From positions 1 through 64,000 of the forward strand of contig NZ_OLMK01000066.1 of assembly GCF_900290235.1 (NCBI RefSeq): 64,000 bases of DNA, in the 5' to 3' direction. A program made the translations under genes and the position numbers. Source of the stretch: Streptomyces sp. MA5143a. Its GTDB lineage: Bacteria > Actinomycetota > Actinomycetes > Streptomycetales > Streptomycetaceae. Under the pieces are notes generated by a model. That model was not told the origin of the DNA, ran no database searches, and saw nothing but the letters and a program-made list of their open reading frames with translations. This document shows, piece by piece, positions 55,714-63,736 of this stretch (positions are counted from its first letter, which is position 1; the number at the start of each line of letters is the position of its first letter).

Positions 55714-56823
55714 GTGGTTCACGACCGCGGGTCGGCGGAGGCCGGCCGCTCCGCCGCGCCGGACGCGCACGGGGCACGGCCTCCCGCCCCCGGCGGGGCG
55801 GGCCCCTGGCTGCCGTGGCGGGCCGCGACCGAGGAGGCCCTGTACGGGACCCACGGCTTCTACCGGCGGCCGGAGGGGCCCGCCGGGCACTTCCGGACCT
55901 CCGTGCACGCGTCCGCGCTCTACGCGGGCGCCGTGGCACGGCTGCTGCGCCGGGTCGACGCGGCGCTGGGGCACCCCCGCGAACTGGCGTTCGTGGACAT
56001 GGGCGCGGGCCGGGGCGAGCTGAGCACCGGGGTTCTGGCGGCGCTCCCCGCGGAGGTGGCGGCCCGCACGCGCGCGTACGCCGTCGAGATCGCCGACCGG
56101 CCGGACGGCCTCGATCACCGCATCGAGTGGTGCGCCGAGCCGCCGGAGCGGGTCACCGGGCTGCTGTTCGCCAACGAGTGGCTGGACAACGTGCCGGTGG
56201 ACGTGGTGGAGGTGGACGCGGCGGGCACGCCCCGGCTGGTCCTCGTCCGCGCGGACGGCCGGGAACGGCTCGGTGAGCCGGTCGGCGGCGAGGAGGCGGC
56301 CTGGCTGGAGCGGTGGTGGCCGGTGGCCGGGGAGGAGGGGCTGCGGGCCGAGATCGGGCTGCCCCGGGACCGTGCCTGGGCCGCGGCCGTCGCGGGCGTG
56401 GAACGGGGCCTCGCGGTCGCCGTCGACTACGCGCACCTCGCGGACGCCCGGCCGCCCTTCGGGACGCTCACCGGCTTCCGTCAGGGCCGGGAGACGGCGC
56501 CCGTGCCGGACGGTTCCCGCGACATCACCGCGCACGTCGCCCTGGACGCCTGCGCGTTGCCGGGCGCGCGGCTGCTGACCCAGCGGGACGCGCTGCGGGC
56601 CCTCGGCGTCACCGCCGGGCGCCCGCCGCTGTCCCTGGCGACCACGGACCCCGCCGCCTACGTGCGCGCCCTCGCGGGCGCCGGCGAGGCCGCCGAACTC
56701 ACCTCGCCGGGCGGGCTGGGCGACTTCGGCTGGCTGATCCAGCCGGTGGGGATCCCCCGAGGACTCCCCCACCCGCTCGGGGAGGGCGGCACGGAGCACG
56801 GCAGGGGGCACGACACGGAGTAG
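55714..56823 (+). CDS. SAM-dependent methyltransferase of the MidA/NDUFAF7 family
   Basis: The 369-residue protein has the family layout of Methyltransf_28: an N-terminal GHFRTSVHASALYAGAVARLL, SAM site FVDMGAGRGELSTGVL, then LLFANEWLDNVPVDVVEV (the ANE-x-D motif) and a late AVDYAHLADARP. In mitochondria NDUFAF7 dimethylates an arginine of the complex I subunit NDUFS2, the NuoD homologue. A NuoD paralogue is encoded convergently right next door. GTG 55714 has GGGAGG upstream. The target here is inferred from context only. Confidence 0.82.
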   Translation: MVHDRGSAEAGRSAAPDAHGARPPAPGGAGPWLPWRAATEEALYGTHGFYRRPEGPAGHFRTSVHASALYAGAVARLLRRVDAALGHPRELAFVDMGAGRGELSTGVLAALPAEVAARTRAYAVEIADRPDGLDHRIEWCAEPPERVTGLLFANEWLDNVPVDVVEVDAAGTPRLVLVRADGRERLGEPVGGEEAAWLERWWPVAGEEGLRAEIGLPRDRAWAAAVAGVERGLAVAVDYAHLADARPPFGTLTGFRQGRETAPVPDGSRDITAHVALDACALPGARLLTQRDALRALGVTAGRPPLSLATTDPAAYVRALAGAGEAAELTSPGGLGDFGWLIQPVGIPRGLPHPLGEGGTEHGRGHDTE

Positions 56824-56836
56824 ACGGGTCGGATGC

Positions 56837-57997
56837 CTACTTGTCGATGTCGCCCACCACGAAGAACATCGAGCCCAGGATCGCCACCATGTCGGCCACC
56901 AGGGTCCCCGGCAGCAGCTCGGTGAGGGCCTGGATGTTGTTGTAGGACGCCGAGCGCAGCTTCAGCCGGTACGGCGTCTTCTCGCCCTTACTGACGAGGT
57001 AGTAGCCGTTGATGCCGAGGGGGTTCTCGGTCCAGGCGTAGGTGTGGCCCTCGGGCGCCTTGAGGACCTTGGGCAGGCGCTGGTTGATCGGTCCGGGCGG
57101 CAGTTCGGCGAGCCGGTCCAGGCAGGCGTCGGCGAGGGCGAGGGAGACATGGGTCTGCTCCAGCAGGCACTCGAAGCGGGCGAGGCAGTCGCCCTCGTCA
57201 CGGGTGACGACCTTGAGGACGTCCTGGAGCTCCCCGTACGCCAGATACGGCTCGTCGCGCCGCAGGTCGAAGTCGACACCGGACGCGCGGGCGATCGGCC
57301 CGCTCACCCCGTACGCGTGCACGGCCTCCGCGGACAGGACGCCCACGTCCCGCGTGCGGCCCCGGAAGATCTCGTTGCCGAGGACCAGGTCGTCGAAGAC
57401 GCCCATGCGGGAGCGGACGTCCGCGACGGCGGCACGCGCGCGTGCGGTCCAGCCGGCCGGGAGGTCCTCCTTGAGGCCGCCGACGCGGTTGAACATGTAG
57501 TGCATGCGCCCGCCGGAGATCTCCTCCATGACGTTCTGGAGCTCCTCGCGCTCCCGGAACGCGTAGAACACGGCGGTGATGCCGCCGAGCTCCAGCGGGT
57601 ACGAGCCGAGGAACATCAGATGGTTCAGGACCCGGTTCAGCTCGGCGAGGAGCGTCCGCATCCACACCGCGCGCTCCGGCACCTCCATCCCGAGCATGCG
57701 TTCGACGCCGAGGACGACGCCCAGCTCGTTCGAGAAGGCGGAGAGCCAGTCGTGGCGGTTGGCGAGCATGATGATCTGGCGGTAGTCGCGCGCCTCGAAC
57801 AGCTTCTCCGCGCCGCGGTGCATATAGCCGATCACCGGCTCCGCGTGCGTGATGCGCTCGCCGTCGAGGACGAGCCTGAGGCGCAGCACACCGTGCGTGG
57901 ACGGGTGCTGCGGTCCGATGTTCAGCACCATGTCCGTGCTCTCGGCGGCACCGCCGATACCGACCGTCGTCTGTCTGGTCTCCGTCGGAGGAGTCAT
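56837..57997 (-). CDS. stand-alone NuoD-type (complex I 49-kDa subunit) paralogue
   Basis: The 386-residue protein aligns along NuoD: MVLNIGPQHPSTHGVLRLRL, EPVIGYMHRGAEKLFEARDYRQ, MEEISGGRMHYMFNRVGGL, and the C-terminal IQALTELLPGTLVADMVAILGSMFFVVGDIDK. The quinone-site histidine (PSTHG) and the HRG arginine are kept. However, the tyrosine of the usual RLDY, which contacts the quinone headgroup, is Trp here (NRHDWLS). No other nuo genes are nearby. It may be an alternative subunit or a hydrogenase-like relative. The start is ATG 57997 with GGAGG-type bases close by. Confidence 0.88.
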   Translation of the reverse strand: MTPPTETRQTTVGIGGAAESTDMVLNIGPQHPSTHGVLRLRLVLDGERITHAEPVIGYMHRGAEKLFEARDYRQIIMLANRHDWLSAFSNELGVVLGVERMLGMEVPERAVWMRTLLAELNRVLNHLMFLGSYPLELGGITAVFYAFREREELQNVMEEISGGRMHYMFNRVGGLKEDLPAGWTARARAAVADVRSRMGVFDDLVLGNEIFRGRTRDVGVLSAEAVHAYGVSGPIARASGVDFDLRRDEPYLAYGELQDVLKVVTRDEGDCLARFECLLEQTHVSLALADACLDRLAELPPGPINQRLPKVLKAPEGHTYAWTENPLGINGYYLVSKGEKTPYRLKLRSASYNNIQALTELLPGTLVADMVAILGSMFFVVGDIDK

Positions 57998-58028
57998 GGA
58001 CACAGTCTGTCGTACGTACGCTGGCGGG

Positions 58029-58535
58029 ATGGAGACGGGGACCGTGGAGGACGGCGCCGAGCGGGCGCAGGGTGAGCCGGTGTGGACGGGACTGCCGCGC
58101 GGGCTGCTTCGGATGAGACGACTGCTGCTGGTGGTGTGGCTGGGCCCGATCACCATCGGTACGGGTGTACTGCTGGGCTGGCTGGCGGGGCCCGGCTGGG
58201 CGGCGTTCGCGCTGCTGCCGCTGGGTCTGCTGCTGTGGGGCTGGCCGGTGCTGGGGCGCAACTGGCGCTCCTGGCGGTATGCCGAACGGGCCGACGACCT
58301 GCTGATCAGCCGGGGGGTGCTGTGGCGTGAGGAGACCGTCGTGCCGTACGGGCGCATGCAGTTGGTCGAGGTGACGTCCGGACCGGTGGAACGGCACTTC
58401 GGGCTGGCGAGCGTGCAGCTCCACACGGCCGCTGCCGCCACCGACGCCCGCATCCCCGGCCTCGACCCCGAGGAGGCGGAACGCCTCCGCGACCGGCTGA
58501 CCCAACTGGGCGAGGCCCGATCGGCGGGGCTGTGA
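58029..58535 (+). CDS. bacterial PH-domain (bPH2, YdbS-like) membrane protein
   Basis: The 168-residue protein has two membrane helices (LLLVVWLGPITIGTGVLLGWLAG and AAFALLPLGLLLWGWPVLG) and a bPH2 domain (YAERADDLLISRGVLWREETVVPYGRMQLVEVTSGPVERHFGLASV). It overlaps the next gene by four bases (GTGA), the typical ydbS-ydbT order. A TACGCT -10 element at 58017-58022 lies six bases ahead of ATG 58029, suggesting a leaderless message. Confidence 0.87.
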   Translation: METGTVEDGAERAQGEPVWTGLPRGLLRMRRLLLVVWLGPITIGTGVLLGWLAGPGWAAFALLPLGLLLWGWPVLGRNWRSWRYAERADDLLISRGVLWREETVVPYGRMQLVEVTSGPVERHFGLASVQLHTAAAATDARIPGLDPEEAERLRDRLTQLGEARSAGL

Positions 58536-60007
58536 CCGTGCCGACGCCGGGCGCCGACGACGCCATGAGCACCACGAGGAACACGACACCGGAAGAGCGG
58601 ACGGCAGCCGAGCACCGGACGGCGGCGGAACACGGCACGGCTGCCGAGGGCCTGCGGGCCACCGCTGCCGAACATCAGGCGGACGTGGGCGCGGAGATCT
58701 CCGGCGGGCCGGCGGCCGTCGTGGAGCAGCGGCTGCATCCCGTGACGCCGCTGCGGCGGGCCTGGGCGCCGGTGGCGGTGGTCATCGGCTGGGCGGTGCA
58801 CGATCCCGACGGGGCGCAGCGCTCGCTCACCCGGCTGGATCCGTCCACCCTCCTGATCGGGCTGGCCGTGCTGGTGCCGGCCGCAGCCCTGTACGGCTTC
58901 CTGACCTGGTGGTTCACCCACTTCGCGGTGACCGAGAGCGAACTGCGCATCCGTACCGGCCTGCTGTTCCGCCGGACCGCGCACATCCGCCTCGAACGCA
59001 TCCAGGCCGTCGACGTCACCCGCCCCCTGCTGGCCCGGATCGCGGGCGTCGCGAAACTCCGGCTCGACGTCGTCGGGACCGACAAGAAGGACGAGCTGGC
59101 GTACCTCGGCGAGGGCACCGCCCGCGCGCTGCGCGCCGAACTCCTCGCCCGCGCCGCCGGGTTCGCCCCCGACACCGCGCAGGACGTGGGCGAGGCGCCG
59201 GAACGGCAGCTGCTGAAGGTCCCGCCGGGCGTCCTGGCCGTCTCCCTGGTGCTCACCGGCGCCACCTGGGGGACCCTGCTGGCGGCGGTCGTCGTGCCCT
59301 CGGTGCTGTGGATCGCCACGGAGAGCCTGTGGACGGTCCTCGCGACCGCGCTGCCGCTGCTCGGCGCGGCCGGGGCGAGCAGTGTGGGGCGGTTCGTCGG
59401 CGAGTACGACTGGACGGTGGGCGAGTCCCCGGACGGCCTCCGTATCGACCACGGGCTCCTCGACCGCACGCACGAGACGGTGCCGCCCGGCCGCGTGCAG
59501 ACCGTACGCATCGTGGAACCGCTGCTGTGGCGGCGGCGCGGATGGGTACGGGTCGAACTGGACGTGGCCGGGTCCTCGAACTCCGTGCTCGTCCCGGTCG
59601 CCCCGCGCGAGGTCGCCGAGTCGGTGATCGCCCGGGTGCTGCCGGGGGCGCAGGTGCCGGACCCGGCGGCGCTCGTACGGCCTCCGGCACGGGCCCGGTG
59701 GTGCGTGCCGCTGTGGTGGAAGGGGTACGGGCTCGCCGTCACCGACACGGTGTTCGCCGCCCGGCAGGGACTGCTCCGCAGACAGTTGGCCCTGGTGCCG
59801 CACGCGAAGGTCCAGAGCGTACGGCTGGCGCAGGGGCCCTGGGAGCGGTTCAGGCACGTCGCCGACGTCCATGTCGACACCGGCGCGAACAAGACGGTGA
59901 CCGCCCGCCTCCGCGACGCCACCGAGGCCGCCGCGCTCCTGCACGCACAGGCCGAACGCTCCCGAACGGGACGGCGGGAGGCGCTGCCGGACAGGTGGAT
60001 GGCGTAG
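58532..60007 (+). CDS. triple bPH2-domain membrane protein (YdbT-like)
   Basis: The 491-residue protein has four membrane helices in two pairs and three bPH2 segments: FAVTESELRIRTGLLFRRTAHIRLERIQAVDV, then LRIDHGLLDRTHETVPPGRVQTVRIVEP, and AVTDTVFAARQGLLRRQLALVPHAKVQSVRL. Its N-terminus (1-60) is a low-complexity Ala/Glu/His/Thr repeat (AAEHRTAAEHGTAAE). It presumably forms a complex with the preceding protein; relatives have been linked to membrane stress and toxin tolerance. The start is GTG 58532. Confidence 0.87.
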   Translation: MTVPTPGADDAMSTTRNTTPEERTAAEHRTAAEHGTAAEGLRATAAEHQADVGAEISGGPAAVVEQRLHPVTPLRRAWAPVAVVIGWAVHDPDGAQRSLTRLDPSTLLIGLAVLVPAAALYGFLTWWFTHFAVTESELRIRTGLLFRRTAHIRLERIQAVDVTRPLLARIAGVAKLRLDVVGTDKKDELAYLGEGTARALRAELLARAAGFAPDTAQDVGEAPERQLLKVPPGVLAVSLVLTGATWGTLLAAVVVPSVLWIATESLWTVLATALPLLGAAGASSVGRFVGEYDWTVGESPDGLRIDHGLLDRTHETVPPGRVQTVRIVEPLLWRRRGWVRVELDVAGSSNSVLVPVAPREVAESVIARVLPGAQVPDPAALVRPPARARWCVPLWWKGYGLAVTDTVFAARQGLLRRQLALVPHAKVQSVRLAQGPWERFRHVADVHVDTGANKTVTARLRDATEAAALLHAQAERSRTGRREALPDRWMA

Positions 60008-60030
60008 GGATCCGGGACGGACCACGAACG

Positions 60031-60084
60031 CCGGGAACACCGAGGCCGCCCAGCGCGTGGCATGGGCGGCCTCGGTGTTCCCGG
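60031..60084. terminator. bidirectional terminator with perfect 22-bp stem
   Basis: Arms 60031-60052 and 60063-60084 pair perfectly around a ten-base loop, between the convergent bPH2 and coiled-coil genes. There is no U tract on either side. Confidence 0.8.
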
Positions 60085-60129
60085 CCGGTGTTGACCGGCG
60101 TGACGGGGCGGGGCTGAACCCCGGTGGCG

Positions 60130-62160
60130 TCAGGAAGCCGCCGTCCGCAGCCCCTGGAGGTCGATCTGCTCCGTCTCGTCGTGGGCCGTGAGGTCGATGA
60201 CCTGGCCCACCCCACGGGCCGCCTCGTCCCTGCGCTTGAACTGCGCCTCGGACTCGGCCTTGTGCAGCGCGAGGGCCTCCTGCCCGACCACGTCGGCGAG
60301 GTCCTCGTTCTGCACGGCCTCGATCACGTCCGCCTCCTTCTGCGTACCGAAGAAGTCGAACCCGCCCTCGACGGCCGTCCGCCGCTGCGGCGCCGCCGGG
60401 ACGACGGCCACGGCGGTCGGCACCGTGAAGTGACCGGCCGGCCGCACCGCGGGCAGCGCGGGCCGCACGGGCTCCAGCGACAACTCAGACTGCGCGGGCA
60501 CGGGCGCGGCCGGAACGGGGGCCACCGGTACGGGCTGGGCGGCCGCGTGCTCATGCTCGTCGACCGCCCCCGGCTTCCCCGCCGGATCGTCCTCCTCGGC
60601 GGTCACGACCGGAACCCGCTCCGCCGCCGCGTCACTTTCGGCGGAACGTCCCTGCCGGGTACCACCGCCGTTCGGCCCGTCCGGATCGTCCTCCGGCGAA
60701 CCGCCCTTGCCGGAACCATCGTTCACGGACAGCGCCCGAACGGGCTCGTCCACGGACCCGCCGCCGGGCGCGTCGCCGCCGGACACCCGCTCATCGCCCG
60801 AGTCGCCGGACTCCCCCGGCTGCCCGGCCGCGCCGGACTCGAAGGACTCGCCGGACTCGAAGGGCTGGACGGGCTCGACGGGCTCGACGGGCTCGACGGG
60901 CTCGACGGCAGCCTCAGCCTGAGCCGCGGTCTGGTCCTCGCCCTCGCCGTCGCCCTCCTTTTGGCCCTCAGCCTCGGCCGCGTCCGCCTCGGCCTCCGCC
61001 ACGCCGTCACCCTCGCCGTCGGCCTCAGCCTCGGCTGCGACATCGTCGGCGGCGCCGGCGCCGGCCACATCGGCACCGCCCTCCGCCTCCGCCGACGCCC
61101 CGGCCTCGGCCCGGGACTCGGCTCCGGTCTCGGTCTGCTCCTCGGTGCGGTCCTGGCCCTCGGCCTCCGCCTCCACAGCCATGACCCCGGTGTCCGCCCC
61201 GGCCCCGGCTCCGGGCCCGGCTCCGGCCCCGGCGACTTCCTCGCCCAGGCCCCGCCCCGCTCCCTGCGCCGCACCCCGCTGGGTGATGATCCGCTCCAGC
61301 GCCGAGTTCGCCCGCAGCCACAGCGCGGAACCGGCCGGGGAGAACACCCCGGCCGCGGGCTTACCGCCCTCGCCCGGCACGTCCTCGGCGCTCTCGACGT
61401 CCTCGGTGTCCTCGACGTCATCGAAGTCACCGAAGTCCTCGGCGTCATCGCCGGCGTGGTCGGCGCCCTCGGCACCGGCTCCGGCCCCGCGCGACCCCCA
61501 GGGAGTGCCCGCCGCGGGAACCCCCTGCGGCGGCACCGGCGAAGCCTGCGCGGCGGCACGGCCCCGCGCCGCACCCACGATCCCGGACGCGGCGCCCGCG
61601 CCGGCCGTACCGGACGAGGCCCCCGCACCGACCGCGGCGGAGGCGTTCCCCGAGCTCTCCGCGCCCTCGCCACCGGTCGTCAGTTCCCGTGCCCCCTCCG
61701 GGGCGGTCGTCTCGATCTCCAGCAGGCGGCGGCCCTCCAGGGCGCTCGCCCGCTCGGTCTCGGCGGTGGCGTACCGGCGCAGCAGCGCGGCGTGTTCGTT
61801 GCGGAGGTTCGCCAACTCGGCCCGCTTGGCGCGCAGCTTGTGCTCCAGCTTGGTGCGCAGCTCGCGGGACTCCTCCAGGTCCGTCTCCAGTTCCGCGACC
61901 CGCTCCTCGTGGCGCCACTCGTCGCTCGCCCGCGCGCGCGTGAGGTCGGCGACGCGTTTGCCCGCCTCGACGTCCCAGCGGCGCATGACCGCGGCGCCCA
62001 CGGCCGCGGTGGCCGCGGCGAGCGCCGCGAGGACCCGGAGCACCGCCGGCCCGGAGAACACCCAGGGCCCGAGGGCGCAGACGAGCGAGACGCCTGCGAT
62101 CGCCGTGGGGGGCAGCAGCCTGTGCAGAGGCGGTGAATGGCGGTGACGTCCACGTGGCAT
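60130..62160 (-). CDS. membrane-anchored coiled-coil protein with acidic low-complexity region
   Basis: The 676-residue protein starts with a basic tail and two close hydrophobic stretches (AIAGVSLVCALGPWVFSG and VLRVLAALAAATAAVGAAVM, about 20-58). A coiled coil follows (RARASDEWRHEERVAELETDLEES onward, about 75-145). About 400 residues rich in Ala, Glu, Gly and Asp come next, including an EPV tripeptide repeat (60862-60908). The C-terminus is more conserved-looking (GGFDFFGTQKEADVIEAVQNEDLADVVGQEALALHK and GQVIDLTAHDETEQIDL). It may be a structural or scaffold protein; the function is unknown. Confidence 0.75.
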   Translation of the reverse strand: MPRGRHRHSPPLHRLLPPTAIAGVSLVCALGPWVFSGPAVLRVLAALAAATAAVGAAVMRRWDVEAGKRVADLTRARASDEWRHEERVAELETDLEESRELRTKLEHKLRAKRAELANLRNEHAALLRRYATAETERASALEGRRLLEIETTAPEGARELTTGGEGAESSGNASAAVGAGASSGTAGAGAASGIVGAARGRAAAQASPVPPQGVPAAGTPWGSRGAGAGAEGADHAGDDAEDFGDFDDVEDTEDVESAEDVPGEGGKPAAGVFSPAGSALWLRANSALERIITQRGAAQGAGRGLGEEVAGAGAGPGAGAGADTGVMAVEAEAEGQDRTEEQTETGAESRAEAGASAEAEGGADVAGAGAADDVAAEAEADGEGDGVAEAEADAAEAEGQKEGDGEGEDQTAAQAEAAVEPVEPVEPVEPVQPFESGESFESGAAGQPGESGDSGDERVSGGDAPGGGSVDEPVRALSVNDGSGKGGSPEDDPDGPNGGGTRQGRSAESDAAAERVPVVTAEEDDPAGKPGAVDEHEHAAAQPVPVAPVPAAPVPAQSELSLEPVRPALPAVRPAGHFTVPTAVAVVPAAPQRRTAVEGGFDFFGTQKEADVIEAVQNEDLADVVGQEALALHKAESEAQFKRRDEAARGVGQVIDLTAHDETEQIDLQGLRTAAS

Positions 62161-62443
62161 GGCCAGAAACTTACCGCGCGTAGGCGAATCATGGTGCCCC
62201 GGGCCGTAAAAACTCAGCCGCCCCTCTCACCTCTCACAAGCCCTCACAAGCTCCCTCACCACCGGGGCACCATTGCGCTCACCGGCGGCTCCTCTACTCG
62301 ATCAACTCCCGTCATTCCAGATAGGCCTTGGCCACATCACGCTCTTTCGCCACCCGCGCAATTCCATGGATTCCACCGATCCCGGGGATCCCGCCGATCC
62401 CCCGGCTCCCACCGCATTGCCGACCGGCCCGGGACCCCGCTCC
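62161..62443. other. intergenic region without a supportable gene
   Basis: The stretch lies between two leftward genes. It contains short ACCTCTCAC and CCCTCACAAG direct repeats (62225-62255) and a run of GATCCC-like repeats (62380-62405). No reading frame with normal codon bias, no clear promoter and no strong hairpin were seen. Confidence 0.45.
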
Positions 62444-63568
62444 TCACCGGTCGCTGAGCCGTCCGCTGATCCACTGGAGGGTCGCCGGAATCTCCCGCCG
62501 CCACGTGTTGAAGTTGTGCCCGCCGCTGTCGAGGATGATCGACGAGATCCGCGTCGGCTGCTTCTCCTCGGCCAAGGCGATGAAGTCCAGAGTGGCCTTG
62601 TAGTTGACCTCTCCCTGTTTGCTGCTGGTGACGAGGAGAGAGGTGTCGGGCGCCGGCCGGTGCTTGAGGTACCAGAACAGATCGGCCTCGTTCCGCAGCG
62701 TCTTGTTCCCCCGGAAGAGATCACCCGTGGTCGGGTCGATCGGCGCCTTGTAGTACGGCGAGAGTCCCGCGCCGGCGGCGTACGTCCCCGGGTGGTGGAC
62801 GGCGAGCTTCAGTGCGCAGTACCCGCCGGTGGAGTCGCCGATGACGCCCCAACTGCCGGGCCTCCTGCCGACCCTGTAGTGGTGGCCGACCGCGTCCGGC
62901 AGATCCCGCGCGAAGAACGTCTCGGCCTGCGGGCCGCCCGGGACGTCCACGCACTCGGTGTCGCGCGGCGGCGCCACGGTCGGCCGCATCATGACCAGGA
63001 TCATCGGCTGCGCCTTGCCCTCGCGGGCCAGCGTGTGGGCGGTCTGCGGGAAGTGCAGGCCCTTGATGAGCGCCTCGGCGGTGCCCGGGTAGCCGGTGAG
63101 GACGACGGCCGCCGGGAAGCTGCGGGTGCGGTACCGGGGCTGGAAGTACTCCGGCGGCAGATAGACGTACGCCGGGCTGGCGATCCGTGAGGTGCGGCCG
63201 ACGATCTCGACCTTCTGGATCTGTCCGCCGACCTCGGGCCCGCCGCCGCCCTTCACGCTCACCGGCCGGGTGCCGAGGACCCGCAACGGGCCCCCGGTCT
63301 CGGCGTCGTCGTGGTCGACGACGACGCCCTGCGCGGTCTCCCGTCCGAAGAGGTCGGCCCAGCTGGCGTAGAACCCGAAGGCCTGGTTCGCGGTGAGGCC
63401 GATCGCCGCGAAGACGGCGACCTGCGTGGCCAGCAGCGCCCCGATCCGTCCGCACACGGGCCGCCAGCCCCGCCGCGCCAGGCGCGGCCACAGCCAGACC
63501 GTGCCGACGAACAGCAGCACGGCCGACGTCACCGCCAGCACCAGCAGCATGTTGCTCGTAAGACTCAT
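62444..63568 (-). CDS. membrane-anchored esterase-like alpha/beta hydrolase
   Basis: The 374-residue protein has two N-terminal membrane helices (about 7-27 and 42-60). An esterase-D/mycolyltransferase-like extracellular domain follows: YVYLPPEYFQPRYRTRSFPAAVVLTGYPG, the nucleophile motif GVIGDSTGGYCAL with Ser 246, and a late His in DSGGHNFNTWRREIP. It should hydrolyse or transfer an ester outside the cell. It is divergent from lysX; in S. coelicolor the homologous pair is near SCO3396-3397. The start is ATG 63568. Confidence 0.85.
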   Translation of the reverse strand: MSLTSNMLLVLAVTSAVLLFVGTVWLWPRLARRGWRPVCGRIGALLATQVAVFAAIGLTANQAFGFYASWADLFGRETAQGVVVDHDDAETGGPLRVLGTRPVSVKGGGGPEVGGQIQKVEIVGRTSRIASPAYVYLPPEYFQPRYRTRSFPAAVVLTGYPGTAEALIKGLHFPQTAHTLAREGKAQPMILVMMRPTVAPPRDTECVDVPGGPQAETFFARDLPDAVGHHYRVGRRPGSWGVIGDSTGGYCALKLAVHHPGTYAAGAGLSPYYKAPIDPTTGDLFRGNKTLRNEADLFWYLKHRPAPDTSLLVTSSKQGEVNYKATLDFIALAEEKQPTRISSIILDSGGHNFNTWRREIPATLQWISGRLSDR

Positions 63569-63638
63569 CGGGTTGTCCCCCGCCGTTCTTTCTTTCCCTG
63601 TCTTTCCCTGCCCTTTGGTTCAGCTTTCCGATGGAGAG

Positions 63639-63667
63639 TGAACCGACGTGGCCGAGCCGACGTCCTA
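63639..63667 (+). promoter_or_regulatory. ECF (SigE-type) promoter of lysX
   Basis: TGAACC at 63639-63644, 16 bases, then CGTCCTA at 63661-63667 fits the ECF promoter pattern GAACC-N16-CGTC. The lysX homologue SCO3397 is reported as a SigE target in S. coelicolor, and sigE is in this same window. Confidence 0.6.
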
Positions 63668-63736
63668 GAGGGCGCAATGTCGCCGGATGCCGGAAAGGCG
63701 CCGGGTCCAAGATCACTCGCGGAACTACGGGATGCG

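Noticed and set aside
56837..57997. Part of a complex I operon
   Set aside because: No other nuo genes flank it; the neighbours are a methyltransferase and PH-domain proteins on the opposite strand.
56837..60040. 1067-codon minus-strand frame ending in NuoD sequence, a possible large fusion
   Set aside because: The first 680 codons are antisense to the two bPH2-domain genes and have no recognisable domain. The true NuoD start is the ATG at 57997.
62137..62457. 106-codon plus-strand frame in the gap before the esterase gene
   Set aside because: Poor codon bias, no ribosome binding site, overlaps both flanking genes' ends.
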